Virus record (IMG/VR): IMGVR_UViG_3300015242_000009 | Span: 1 to 44,232 of that record | Reading direction: 5' to 3' (one strand) | Length of the DNA: 44,232 nucleotides | DNA from: a virus | In this document: one piece after another, positions 7,340-13,673 of the stretch | How the letters are laid out: the number at the start of each line of letters is the position of its first letter | Numbering within the stretch: position 1 is the first letter of the stretch | The notes under the pieces: generated by a model | The model's input: the letters and a program-made list of their open reading frames with translations, nothing else | Database searches by the model: none | What the model was told of the DNA's origin: nothing | Program-made: the position numbers and the translations under genes

Positions 7340-7524
7340 ACCACAATGGAATGTCCCAAGACATACGGACAAGAGCCGAAAACGAAAAGGCTGGAGAGCC
7401 TCTCTGCGCCCGCTGCGGAGGAACCGGGAACGAAATCTATTCGATGTATCGGAAATGCCGAGCTTGCAGCGGAACCGGCATTTCTAAACAGCCGCTTTCC
7501 CATAGGTCCGTTCCAAAGATTTGA
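7336..7524 (+). CDS. DnaJ-type zinc-finger mini-protein (62 aa)
   Basis: Two CxxCxGxG motifs, CARCGGTG and CRACSGTG, are spaced as in one zinc centre of the DnaJ central domain. No J domain or C-terminal DnaJ domain is present. ATG 7336 overlaps the TGA of the previous gene. A longer frame from 7324 is not needed. The last 41 bases overlap the 3' end of the convergent hydrolase gene 7484-9265. DnaJ zinc centres bind unfolded protein or DnaK, so the peptide might modulate host chaperones or serve as a small zinc-binding scaffold. That is an inference. Confidence 0.75.
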   Translation: MNHNGMSQDIRTRAENEKAGEPLCARCGGTGNEIYSMYRKCRACSGTGISKQPLSHRSVPKI

Positions 7525-9265
7525 GAATCGCGCCCTTATCCTCCGTCACGGCTTGCTTGTCAACGTTGATCCCGGCACCTAGCTGAGCCAGCTTTTTCAG
7601 AGTCCGATGGGCTTTCTGATTCGGCGTCAGCTTGATCGGGGATTTGGAGAAACCCGGCTTGTCTCTCGTCGCGGTTGCACTCGGATTCACGGTAGCTGTC
7701 GTGCCACTCGCCGAGAGGGTCATGCCGGGGAAAGATTCTGAGGTGGCGGAGGAGAAGCCGAGCTGGAGAGCTTGCTTCTTACCGAGACCCGGAACATGGC
7801 CGACGTTGTATTGGGCCAGATAGCTGGCTGAAGGAGCATCGTGCGGACCAAGGCCCCCTTTGCCCGAATCGCCCACGCTCGTGCCCCAGTATTCGTTGCC
7901 GATCTTCATGAAGGTGTGGCCGGCGTTGTAGAAAACCGTCACGGCTCCAGGACCGGGCTTCAGAACCTCTCCCATCGACCCTGACGTGAGCGGAGTCTTG
8001 AGGATGCCCGCTTTGCTCAGGACCCAAGAGACGGCACCGGAGCAGTCAAGGCCGGATGGAGCCGATTCGATAGAACCATGACCGCCGCCCCAAACGTAAG
8101 GGACGTGGCGCTTACTAAGCGCGCCAGCAGCAGCCTTGATCGCCTTGAAGCGGGTTACGACCTTCTTCGGCGCTATCCCAACGTTCGCTTGCTTACCAAC
8201 CGCCAACCCAAGGTTAAGGGCTTTTCGCTTAGTAACGGCTAGCTTGCGCTGTTGCGCTGCCTTCAGCCCTCCGTGCTCGAAGGCCCTGACGATTGCATTG
8301 GCTTCCGGCTTCACTCCATCGTAGCGGCCCCGGTACTGTTCGGCGGGACGCTGCACATTAGCCGCCAGTTCCCCGGCCGTAGCTCCGCTCTGCGCTTTAG
8401 TCTCCGAGAAAAAGCGATCCGCTCCAGCCTTGACATTGCGAGGATTCGGATAGATCGAAGCGCGTTCCTGGCGCCAACCTTGCGAGTCGGATGTCCCTCC
8501 CGACAGGTTTTCGAAGTGACTCTCGACCAACCCAGTCTCAGCGGAGGCCAAAAGCTCCTTCGGTGTTGCGTGGGCCTTCTCCCCCCGGCGCAGCACCGTC
8601 CGCGCATTACGACTAGCGGCAGACGTCAGGCCCGGGAGTGGGCCGTTCGAGCGTCGTGCCTTCGATTCAAGTCGTTTGAGAGTCCCCGTGGTCTTCCGAA
8701 CAGCCGGGGTCGTCACGAAGCCCTTACGATTCGTAAGTAGTTTCCCGCTACTCGAAGCTACTCGCAGTTCCTTCAAGCTCGGCGTTCCAGCCGTCTTGGC
8801 TCCCTGGAACTTCGGAGGTTTGTAGCTCGGAGGTCTCGGCGGGGCCAGTCCTGCTTGCACCTCTGCGCTCCGACCTCCGGCTTTGGACGATATCACCGTC
8901 TTCGTCGTCATCGGGGCGTTGCGTTTGCTCAAGGACGCGATAGAAGGCTGTGGGGTCGTCTGTGTAGCCCGTTGCTGGCTTCTACGGTGGAAGGCTAGGG
9001 CCGAGGCCTGCTCGGCCTCTACGCGGCTTACACGGCGTCTGGCAGCCTGTGAGCGCTGCTTGGCTTGAACTGCGGCACGTGGAGAGGGAAACCCTGAAGT
9101 CGTAACTTTCCCCGTGGGGCTGGTCGTGACCACACGGGGGGTGGGAGCCTTGATTCGCTTTGTGCCGGCCGGAGCGCGTTTCGCGGTCGAAGTCTTTGCG
9201 CCCTTGCGTCCAACCGTGGTCGTGCCGGAAGACGTTGAATAACTGTGCTTGGTACGGAAGGGCAT
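7484..9265 (-). CDS. Virion-associated NlpC/P60-type peptidoglycan hydrolase (593 aa)
   Basis: The first about 380 residues are very basic, low in complexity and probably extended. Residues about 395-500 look like an NlpC/P60 cysteine peptidase: GLDCSGAVSW carries the nucleophile Cys (about 406) and NAGHTFMKIG the His (about 447). A short Thr/Ser-rich C-terminal part follows. The first residues, MPFRTKHSYS, match the N-terminus of the 1,524-residue internal protein at 30839 (MPFRTKDTYS), so both may use a shared virion-entry tag. ATG 9265 follows the previous stop closely. Likely injected with DNA, or tail-borne, to open the cell wall. It lies next to terL, away from the lysis cassette. Confidence 0.8.
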   Translation of the reverse strand: MPFRTKHSYSTSSGTTTVGRKGAKTSTAKRAPAGTKRIKAPTPRVVTTSPTGKVTTSGFPSPRAAVQAKQRSQAARRRVSRVEAEQASALAFHRRSQQRATQTTPQPSIASLSKRNAPMTTKTVISSKAGGRSAEVQAGLAPPRPPSYKPPKFQGAKTAGTPSLKELRVASSSGKLLTNRKGFVTTPAVRKTTGTLKRLESKARRSNGPLPGLTSAASRNARTVLRRGEKAHATPKELLASAETGLVESHFENLSGGTSDSQGWRQERASIYPNPRNVKAGADRFFSETKAQSGATAGELAANVQRPAEQYRGRYDGVKPEANAIVRAFEHGGLKAAQQRKLAVTKRKALNLGLAVGKQANVGIAPKKVVTRFKAIKAAAGALSKRHVPYVWGGGHGSIESAPSGLDCSGAVSWVLSKAGILKTPLTSGSMGEVLKPGPGAVTVFYNAGHTFMKIGNEYWGTSVGDSGKGGLGPHDAPSASYLAQYNVGHVPGLGKKQALQLGFSSATSESFPGMTLSASGTTATVNPSATATRDKPGFSKSPIKLTPNQKAHRTLKKLAQLGAGINVDKQAVTEDKGAILKSLERTYGKAAV

Positions 9266-9268
9266 CGA

Positions 9269-9478
9269 CTAACGCCTAAGGGCAACGAGCGCCCAGAAAC
9301 CCTCGTCAGTCAGCGCCGAGCGATAGCACGAGTCCCAGGTCCAAAAGCCAGCTTCATAGAGTTTCTTGCTCAGCGTGGAATCAAGCAACGCGTCGGCTTC
9401 GCTATTGGGCCGAGACCGCATCGCCCGCTCTAGCGTAACGCGCACCATCCCCTTCTCACGTTCGCCGTCCCTAACCAT
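9269..9478 (-). CDS. Small hypothetical protein (69 aa)
   Basis: Starts at ATG 9478, overlapping the stop of 9471-9635 (ATGGTTAG). Two parts are visible: a charged helix (VRDGEREKGMVRVTLERAMR) and a C-terminal part ending in FWALVALRR. The region GFWTWDSCYRSALTDEGFWA is aromatic-rich. Last small gene before the virion hydrolase, three bases from its start. Unrecognised. Confidence 0.65.
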   Translation of the reverse strand: MVRDGEREKGMVRVTLERAMRSRPNSEADALLDSTLSKKLYEAGFWTWDSCYRSALTDEGFWALVALRR

Positions 9479-9635
9479 GCTTGAGCTTCTTCCTGCGTCG
9501 CTTGACCTTGCGAACGTGCTGGACATGGGGGATCTTTGTCCCGGCCTCGTCAGCGATCCAGCGCTGCGCCCAAGCAGCTCCTTCAGCCGCTTTGGCTCGA
9601 ACCAGTCTGTCTTGAGCTAGGGATCTGCTTGGCAT
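9471..9635 (-). CDS. Small basic protein (54 aa)
   Basis: ATG 9635 has AGGAGA upstream. The sequence is rich in Arg/Lys, ending HVRKVKRRRKKLKHG, so nucleic-acid binding or virion packaging is possible. Its first 53 bases overlap the end of the previous gene (9583-9813) in another frame, and its end overlaps the next gene. Part of the operon 11036-9269. Unrecognised. Confidence 0.65.
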   Translation of the reverse strand: MPSRSLAQDRLVRAKAAEGAAWAQRWIADEAGTKIPHVQHVRKVKRRRKKLKHG

Positions 9636-9813
9636 TGGAGTCTCCTGCAAGGATTGCCGCAGCTACATGGGAGCGCGTATCGTAGTCTTGGAACAGAACG
9701 GCGAGGAGATCCTCTCGGTCGATCCTATAGCGGTCGCGTTCTTCTTCTGCAACCGTGCACTGCCTAGAGGATTCCGTCCAATGCTTACGAGCTGCCAGGT
9801 CTTCAGCATTCAT
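9583..9813 (-). CDS. Small charged protein (76 aa)
   Basis: ATG 9813 overlaps the stop of 9810-10151 (ATGA). Residues 1-55 are charged and helical (VAEEERDRYRIDREDLLAVL). The last 17 residues, which overlap the next gene, are Ser/Gln-rich and probably disordered. Unrecognised; maintained in a tight minus-strand operon of small genes. Confidence 0.6.
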   Translation of the reverse strand: MNAEDLAARKHWTESSRQCTVAEEERDRYRIDREDLLAVLFQDYDTRSHVAAAILAGDSNAKQIPSSRQTGSSQSG

Positions 9814-10151
9814 CTCTGAGCCTCGACTAGTCTGCGCTTCGCCTCACGGCGAGCTTCGGCCATCGTTGGCTGCGGGGTCCCTTTCAGAAGAGAGAAATCC
9901 CCACCGCGTCCCTCGTAGAGCTGCCGCGCCAGTTCCTCCACGTCCACGGCGTTCTCAGGGTCGCCTTCGGGGTTCTCCAGCTCTTCGCGGGCTTTCGTGT
10001 TCCGAATCTTCCTAGCCTTGGTCAAACCAAGCTTCACGCGAATGTAGTCGGAGGTATTGAGATTGGCTTCCTTGGCCTTGCGGTCGATCCGCTTCTTCTC
10101 GTAGACGACCACGGGGACCTTGAGAAGCTCGTTTCGAAGTGGCTTGGCCAT
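9810..10151 (-). CDS. Charged hypothetical protein with possible RHH-like segment (113 aa)
   Basis: The frame is open to 10244, but ATG 10151 (MAKPLRNELLKVPVV) overlaps the stop of the preceding mini-gene (TGATG), so this is taken as the start. The early part VVVYEKKRIDRKAKEANLNT followed by SDYIRVKLGL resembles the strand-helix-helix pattern of ribbon-helix-helix proteins (EANLNTSDYIR like the helix-2 region). The C-terminal half is acidic then basic. DNA binding is plausible but unproven. It is in one operon with the other RHH-like gene at 11036. Confidence 0.65.
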   Translation of the reverse strand: MAKPLRNELLKVPVVVYEKKRIDRKAKEANLNTSDYIRVKLGLTKARKIRNTKAREELENPEGDPENAVDVEELARQLYEGRGGDFSLLKGTPQPTMAEARREAKRRLVEAQR

Positions 10152-10261
10152 CAGTCTCTCCAGCCACCCTTGTCGAGCATCCAGCGCAAAGGACGGTCGA
10201 AGAGGAACTTCAGAGGCCGTTCCAAGAACGTCACGTAGATCCAAAAGAGGGTTTCTCGCAT
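10151..10261 (-). CDS. Mini-protein (36 aa)
   Basis: A 36-residue aromatic and basic peptide (begins MRETLFWIYVTFLERPLKFL). The N-terminal half is amphipathic or membrane-interacting. Its TGA overlaps the next ATG (TGATG), and it starts nine bases after the previous stop, which supports translation as part of the operon. There is no good Shine-Dalgarno. Function unknown. Confidence 0.55.
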   Translation of the reverse strand: MRETLFWIYVTFLERPLKFLFDRPLRWMLDKGGWRD

Positions 10262-10270
10262 GCGGGGAGT

Positions 10271-10438
10271 CTAGCGCAACGTGTCCACAATTACGACCAG
10301 CTCCCAGAGACCGTCATCACGCTCACGCCACTCCCCGACGTTGCGAGACTTCCCGTTCTCATCCTCGGTCTCAATGAAACGGCCTCTCTTCGTTCCTGGG
10401 CCGGGTGGGTCGGAGCAGACAATGCGAAGCTCTTTCAC
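10271..10438 (-). CDS. Small hypothetical protein (55 aa)
   Basis: GTG 10438 overlaps the TGA of the previous gene (GTGA). The sequence begins VKELRIVCSDPPGPGTKRGR and is beta-rich and acidic towards the end (DDGLWELVVIVDTLR). It resembles small beta-sheet host-modifying proteins only in general look. Operon member, unrecognised. Confidence 0.6.
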   Translation of the reverse strand: MKELRIVCSDPPGPGTKRGRFIETEDENGKSRNVGEWRERDDGLWELVVIVDTLR

Positions 10439-10587
10439 TGGAGCTTCTCTTGCAGGTAGCGGCGTATGGCTCGTGCCTTGAGGATGGCGATGCGCTTTTC
10501 CTCTTCGCTCTGCCCCTTGCGGTTCTTGTTACGCCCCAGGGCTTCTTCTTGAATAAGCGCTTCTTCTAGAAGCTCTCTGGAGTTCAC
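10435..10587 (-). CDS. Small charged helical protein (50 aa)
   Basis: GTG 10587 overlaps the stop of the RHH-like gene (GTGA). The protein is helical and charged (SRELLEEALIQEEALG, EEEKRIAILKARAIRRYLQ). Its stop overlaps the next GTG. Second gene of the operon from 11036. Unrecognised. Confidence 0.6.
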   Translation of the reverse strand: MNSRELLEEALIQEEALGRNKNRKGQSEEEKRIAILKARAIRRYLQEKLQ

Positions 10588-11036
10588 GTCGTTCGGTAGG
10601 TCGTCGGATTGACGATCAAGGCGTTCTCAATCTCCCGTGGCTCGATCTTCTCAAGTGGCTTGCCTTCGCGCACGAGCTTCCAATCCTCTCCTGACTTACG
10701 TCTTGCCTTAATCCCAGACCAGCGTTTCTGCTTGTCGCGATGCAGTTCCGTGTTGCGCTCATAGAGAAAGCGAAGGAAGGTCTCGCGGGATTCCGGATCT
10801 ACTGCCGGTGGCTCAGCCTCTCCAGCGATCTCCGCCTCGATCTGTTTGTGCAGAGTCGCTGCCTCCTCCGGGGTGGGTACCACGTCCTCAGGTACCTCCG
10901 GGTCCGGTACCAATTCCAGGGCCGCTCGCTCCAGGTATTCGCCGAAAGCCAACCCTTGGTCCTTCGCGAAAGCTTCGATCCTTGCCTTGTTGGTACCAGT
11001 CGTCCTGAACTTGACCTGCTTCTCTTGGTTATCCAT
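10584..11036 (-). CDS. Ribbon-helix-helix-like putative regulator (150 aa)
   Basis: The first about 45 residues fit an RHH/Arc-MetJ-type DNA-binding unit: a strand (KQVKFRTTGTNKARIEAFAK), then two helices ending EYLERAALELV. The rest is an acidic linker with VPDPEVPEDVVPTPEE and a charged C-terminal domain (RWSGIKARRKSGEDWKLV). ATG 11036 is chosen. The open frame runs to 11141, but the region between contains clustered GGTACC palindromes that look like operators. It heads the operon down to 9269 and diverges from the plus-strand gene 11095-11232, so it may regulate both. Confidence 0.65.
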   Translation of the reverse strand: MDNQEKQVKFRTTGTNKARIEAFAKDQGLAFGEYLERAALELVPDPEVPEDVVPTPEEAATLHKQIEAEIAGEAEPPAVDPESRETFLRFLYERNTELHRDKQKRWSGIKARRKSGEDWKLVREGKPLEKIEPREIENALIVNPTTYRTT

Positions 11037-11072
11037 GGTACCAGCGTACCAGGTACCAGGTCTGTTGGTACC
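10876..11072. promoter_or_regulatory. Cluster of seven GGTACC palindromes
   Basis: GGTACC occurs at 10876, 10891, 10906, 10992, 11037, 11052 and 11067, with a variant CGTACC near 11045. The last three are 15 bases apart and straddle the start of the RHH-like gene; the first three are also 15 apart. Regular 15-base spacing of a six-base palindrome is what an array of operator half-sites would show. Those inside the gene encode Val-Pro repeats, so protein constraint may explain part of it. Confidence 0.5.
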
Positions 11073-11094
11073 ACCCGTTATTGGTTCTGGGCTT

Positions 11095-11232
11095 GTGCAA
11101 CCGGGGCTAAAGGTGCGGGAGAACGAACCCGCCAAAGACAAAGCCTACGACTGCAAGCGTGTTGTAGAGCCAAAAAGGAAGTGTAAACATTGTGGACAGA
11201 TTATAGCCTATTGCATCCCAGCTTGTGCATGA
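11095..11232 (+). CDS. Small zinc-binding protein (45 aa)
   Basis: GTG 11095 to TGA 11232. Basic, with CKHCGQIIAYC near the end (CxxC plus further Cys), a likely zinc knuckle, and a first part LKVRENEPAKDKAYDC. Divergent from the RHH-like gene, with the GGTACC cluster between them. A longer frame from 10846 is a shadow of that gene. No clear Shine-Dalgarno. Unrecognised. Confidence 0.5.
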   Translation: MQPGLKVRENEPAKDKAYDCKRVVEPKRKCKHCGQIIAYCIPACA

Positions 11233-11260
11233 CCGGCCTATAAAAGTAATAGCCACAGCG

Positions 11261-11289
11261 CCCACGGCCCCCACTCCCCCGCCCCCCCC
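11261..11289 (-). other. G-quadruplex-forming motif on the minus strand
   Basis: On the minus strand four G runs follow each other: G8, C, G5, AGT, G5, CCGT, G3. This meets the usual G3+N1-7 pattern for a quadruplex with very short loops. It lies in the 81-base gap between two convergent gene ends (11232 plus, 11314 minus), so a transcription stop or replication mark is possible. Confidence 0.6.
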
Positions 11290-11313
11290 TATGGCTTGCT
11301 AGAGCGGTTTGAG

Positions 11314-11430
11314 CTATCCGCGCCAGATCTTCGGGCGCTCCATGCGGCCACAGCGTGAGCAAGTCGCGTATGGCATGCGATCAAGGCGCAAGCTTATGCG
11401 TGCCACGTATCGGTGCTTACAGCGCTTCAC
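11314..11430 (-). CDS. Zinc-binding mini-protein (38 aa)
   Basis: GTG 11430 overlaps the TGA of the preceding membrane peptide (GTGA). Contains KRCKH near the start and CSRCGRM towards the end, giving a C/H-x-CxxC zinc site in a very basic peptide. Last gene of the three-gene operon from 11725. Unrecognised. Confidence 0.55.
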   Translation of the reverse strand: MKRCKHRYVARISLRLDRMPYATCSRCGRMERPKIWRG

Positions 11431-11531
11431 AGGTACAGGATAGCCAGGTACGCAAGCGCTGTACCCAGGGCCGTAAGGACCGCGACTAGCGCAGCACAGG
11501 CGCATGGTTCAGCTACTGGACCCAGTCTCAT
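11427..11531 (-). CDS. Membrane mini-protein (34 aa)
   Basis: ATG 11531 overlaps the previous TGA (ATGA) and its stop overlaps the next GTG (GTGA), which strongly supports translation. Residues about 12-34 (AALVAVLTALGTALAYLAIL) form one transmembrane helix, with two cysteines (PCAC) just before. Sits between two zinc-binding peptides. Function unknown. Confidence 0.6.
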   Translation of the reverse strand: MRLGPVAEPCACAALVAVLTALGTALAYLAILYL

Positions 11532-11725
11532 CTGGCTCTGTAATGCGGGTTAGGGCTGGCTATGGCGCTCCTGGCACGTAGGAGGCGGGCTTCTGTCAAT
11601 GGCTCTGTGACTACGTTTGCGCCGCACGTTGGGCACGGGAGTTTGGCGACCAGCAAGGGTTTGAGGCTGGCCACGACTGGATACCAGCTCCTCCCTTTGC
11701 ACCAGCTACAGCTCTCTTTGCTCAT
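11528..11725 (-). CDS. Zinc-ribbon-like protein (65 aa)
   Basis: ATG 11725 with GAGAGG about 9 bases upstream. Two CxxC pairs (CSWCKG at residues 6-11 and CPTCGAN at about 31-37) form a zinc ribbon. The rest is basic (EARLLRARSAIASPN). First certain gene of the 11725-11314 operon, coupled by ATGA to a membrane peptide. Unrecognised. Confidence 0.65.
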   Translation of the reverse strand: MSKESCSWCKGRSWYPVVASLKPLLVAKLPCPTCGANVVTEPLTEARLLRARSAIASPNPHYRAR

Positions 11726-11727
11726 GC

Positions 11728-11799
11728 CTAGATACCTCTCAGACGCTCTGTAAGACGTTCTAACGGCAATCGAGGTACCAGGGGTAGGAAGCTATTCAT
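11728..11799 (-). CDS. Possible mini-peptide (23 aa)
   Basis: ATG 11799 to TAG 11728, encoding MNSFLPLVPRLPLERLTERL and three more residues. It ends just before the zinc-ribbon gene start. Weak Shine-Dalgarno and very short, so it may be a leader peptide or not a gene. The 71 bases between 11800 and 11870 hold nothing I can identify. Confidence 0.25.
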   Translation of the reverse strand: MNSFLPLVPRLPLERLTERLRGI

Positions 11800-11870
11800 T
11801 TGGCTCTAGGAGTGGGTTAGAGAGGATTTAGATACACGAGACAGAGGATATGTGACCGAATAGCAACTCT

Positions 11871-12041
11871 TTAATGCTGCTCTCGCCTTCTACGTAGCTC
11901 TTGCACTATCAAGTTATCTACGGCCTTTGCCTCTGACTTCCCTTGATGCTTAGGAAGGATGAAGACTTTCTTACTTAGCTTGTGAGAGTGCGCGAGGAAG
12001 TTCTTCTGCGCGTCTGTCGGCTCGAAGTCGTTGAGATCCAT
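11871..12041 (-). CDS. Small basic protein (56 aa)
   Basis: ATG 12041 follows the previous stop by two bases. The sequence is polar and basic (begins MDLNDFEPTDAQKNFLAHSH, then KLSKKVFILPKHQGKSEAKA, ends LRRRREQH). The second gene of the leaderless operon from 12196. Unrecognised. Confidence 0.65.
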   Translation of the reverse strand: MDLNDFEPTDAQKNFLAHSHKLSKKVFILPKHQGKSEAKAVDNLIVQELRRRREQH

Positions 12042-12043
12042 GC

Positions 12044-12196
12044 TCAAAGCGCTTCAGAAAGGCGTTTGAGAAGAGGCCACGCGATTCTGGTAGCCCGGAC
12101 TTGCGCTCGGTTGACCTCAATCAGCCTATTCCGCTCCCAGCGCAAGGAACGGCATTCGCGCAGTAGCTTCGCGCGTCTTTCTCTCTCCTCACTCAT
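12044..12196 (-). CDS. Small Arg-rich helical protein (50 aa)
   Basis: ATG 12196 lies seven bases after a TAGGAT -10 box (12209-12204) with a TGg extension, so the transcript is probably leaderless. The protein is Arg/Glu-rich and helical (EERERRAKLLRECRSLRWER, then NRLIEVNRAQVRATRIAW). Divergent from the plus-strand operon starting at 12291. Unrecognised. Confidence 0.65.
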   Translation of the reverse strand: MSEERERRAKLLRECRSLRWERNRLIEVNRAQVRATRIAWPLLKRLSEAL

Positions 12197-12203
12197 AGCC
12201 TCA

Positions 12204-12209
12204 ATCCTA
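12204..12209 (-). promoter_or_regulatory. Leaderless-type -10 box (TGgTAGGAT)
   Basis: Minus-strand TGGTAGGAT, then seven bases, then ATG 12196. Same design as the promoters at 14917, 14737, 22652 and 24205. Confidence 0.6.
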
Positions 12210-12228
12210 CCAGCAAACCGCTCTGTGT

Positions 12229-12257
12229 TTGCTTTTCCTTGGTCTAGGGTCTACAGT
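12229..12257 (+). promoter_or_regulatory. Sigma70-type promoter for plus-strand operon
   Basis: TTGCTT (12229-12234), 17-base spacer, TACAGT (12252-12257). It is followed by a leader with GGAGG before ATG 12291. Confidence 0.5.
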
Positions 12258-12290
12258 GTGTAGAAGACGATAACTAGCGAGGAGGACAAA

Positions 12291-12455
12291 ATGCGCTATC
12301 AAGTTGAACTAGGCCCACTAGGCTTCGTCGTGCGCGACACAAAGACTGGAAAGCCCATGCTTGCGCCTCAAAGCGCGCTAGGCGCACGAAGCGACGGCTT
12401 GTTCTCAGGCCGTCCGCAAGCTCGTCTCTACGCGGAATCCCTCAACCATGCTTGA
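12291..12455 (+). CDS. Small hypothetical protein (54 aa)
   Basis: ATG 12291 preceded by GCGAGGAGGACAAA, a strong Shine-Dalgarno. First gene of a long plus-strand operon (12291-13852). The sequence starts MRYQVELGPLGFVVRDTKTG and ends with a helical part (RLYAESLNHA). Overlaps the next gene by eight bases. Unrecognised. Confidence 0.7.
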   Translation: MRYQVELGPLGFVVRDTKTGKPMLAPQSALGARSDGLFSGRPQARLYAESLNHA

Positions 12456-12645
12456 CCAACGCTCGCTGGCCGAGAAGAGCGCCGACCTGGAGCTTGAGAT
12501 CGTTCGTGAAGAACTGCGGATCGACGGAGAAGAGCTTGAAAAGGAAGACCTTTCAGAGGTTGAAATCCTCGGAGCCTTCTGCGAACAGCTCGAAGAACGG
12601 CTCGCTCATCTGTACCGCGAGCTTTACGAGATCGGAGAAGACTAA
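12448..12645 (+). CDS. Acidic coiled-coil protein (65 aa)
   Basis: Strongly acidic and helical along its whole length (LELEIVREELRIDGEELEKE, CEQLEERLAHLYRELYEI), so a coiled-coil dimer is likely. The start overlaps the previous gene (ATGCTTGA) and the stop overlaps the next ATG (TAATG). Small acidic phage proteins are often inhibitors or DNA mimics; that is only a possibility here. Confidence 0.7.
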   Translation: MLDQRSLAEKSADLELEIVREELRIDGEELEKEDLSEVEILGAFCEQLEERLAHLYRELYEIGED

Positions 12646-12815
12646 TGCTCAAGGTCAAAAACCACATGCAAGCTGACGCGCTACGAGACATTCTCAAGCA
12701 CGAGTCAGCGCCGATGGAGATCGCCACGAAGAGTTTGGATGGGACAATCGTTGTCTCGCTCCCGAAAGCCAATCGCGTGATGTTTATCGGCTCAGACGGA
12801 AACGTCAGTGGCTAG
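12645..12815 (+). CDS. Small hypothetical protein (56 aa)
   Basis: ATG 12645 overlaps the previous stop (TAATG). The sequence has a helical first half (QADALRDILKHESAPMEI) and a beta-rich second half (SLDGTIVVSLPKANRVMFIG). Unrecognised; translation is supported by the coupled start. Confidence 0.65.
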   Translation: MLKVKNHMQADALRDILKHESAPMEIATKSLDGTIVVSLPKANRVMFIGSDGNVSG

Positions 12816-12875
12816 ACACCAACGTTTCTCGCAAAGCCTCTACAGAGCGTTCTAAGACCAAGAAAGGACAAGACA

Positions 12876-13226
12876 GTGCCTGACACTCAGAAGACAACAA
12901 AAGGCGTTAGGGAGGCTCCTACGGCTTCTCAAGCACATCTCCACGTGTGGGGACCCGTTAAGCATGTGAAGGCTGGGGATTCGAGCAAGAGCTTCGGCGT
13001 GCGCGCTTGTGAGTGCGGAGCGCTCGCCAACGTCAGCGGGGCCACCGCTTACGTGCCGGCCACCACAGAGCCTCGTTACACCGTCGAGCTGACGACTGAG
13101 GGGTGGCAGATCCGAGACAACAGCGCGGGCTTTAAGCGGGGAGGCGTTACGGGGCAAGCTCTGCTCATCCACGTCTTTGGCTCGAAGAAAGGCGCTGAAG
13201 ACGAAGCGCGCCACATGAACCGATGA
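12876..13226 (+). CDS. Hypothetical protein (116 aa)
   Basis: GTG 12876 with AAAGGAC about 8 bases upstream. The N-terminus is polar; the middle has RACECGALANVSGAT (C-x-C). The end is VTGQALLIHVFGSKKGAEDE, a sheet-helix pattern. It overlaps the next tiny gene (ATGA). Could be a small DUF2188-like or DNA/RNA-handling domain; not recognised with confidence. Confidence 0.65.
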   Translation: MPDTQKTTKGVREAPTASQAHLHVWGPVKHVKAGDSSKSFGVRACECGALANVSGATAYVPATTEPRYTVELTTEGWQIRDNSAGFKRGGVTGQALLIHVFGSKKGAEDEARHMNR

Positions 13227-13294
13227 CTCGCTCGGATGCTCTAGGCATCCTTCTCGGAGTCTGCGTGATCTTCGTCCTGGTTCATTGGATATGA
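13223..13294 (+). CDS. Membrane mini-peptide (23 aa)
   Basis: ATGA overlaps at both ends (13223 and 13291) support this very short frame. Residues about 6-21 (ALGILLGVCVIFVLVHW) are one hydrophobic helix. Probably a single-pass membrane peptide. Function unknown. Confidence 0.5.
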   Translation: MTRSDALGILLGVCVIFVLVHWI

Positions 13295-13455
13295 AGACAT
13301 GGCGAAACTGGTTCCTAGGGGCGTGGGGCTACGGAAACGTCGTAGCCATCCTCGCCGGGACCGGAGTGCACTTGACTGCCCTGTTGCTAGTTGGCCTTTG
13401 GTCAAGCGCGATGCTGATTCAACTCTGCGTCACCTTGAAGGAAGAAGATTCATGA
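13291..13455 (+). CDS. Membrane protein (54 aa)
   Basis: ATG 13291 overlaps the TGA of the 23-residue peptide, and its own stop overlaps ATG 13452. Hydrophobic stretch (VVAILAGTGVHLTALLLVGL and on to SSAMLIQLCV) long enough for one or two membrane helices. Trp-rich basic N-terminus, acidic end (KEEDS). Together with 13223-13294 it forms a tiny membrane pair inside a cytoplasmic gene operon. Unrecognised. Confidence 0.6.
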   Translation: MKTWRNWFLGAWGYGNVVAILAGTGVHLTALLLVGLWSSAMLIQLCVTLKEEDS

Positions 13456-13673
13456 GCGAGGAGCCCACCGCTGAGAAGATCAGGGCCGAACTGAGCCGTA
13501 TCGGCTACGAGAAGGTCAAGGCTCGCGGTGCGAAGAACAAGAACGCTGTTGAACTCAGGCAATGGCTGCTTGAGGCTCGGCACAACCCAGAGGTATCGAT
13601 GAACGAAGCGATCAAGCTGGCTGGGACGTATTGGTCCGTTGCCAAACACCTAGGGCTACTGGAGGAGAAATGA
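13452..13673 (+). CDS. Putative small DNA-binding protein (73 aa)
   Basis: ATG 13452 overlaps the previous stop (ATGA). The open frame extends to 13299, but that part is the shadow of the membrane gene. Helical, with VELRQWLLEARHNPEVSMNE followed by AIKLAGTYWSVAKHLG, which could be a helix-turn-helix. Unrecognised otherwise. Confidence 0.6.
   Translation: MSEEPTAEKIRAELSRIGYEKVKARGAKNKNAVELRQWLLEARHNPEVSMNEAIKLAGTYWSVAKHLGLLEEK

Noticed and set aside
10279-10300. TAATTGTGGACA on the minus strand, similar to the promoter family
   Set aside because: It lies in the coding end of 10271-10438, with no start codon at the required spacing.
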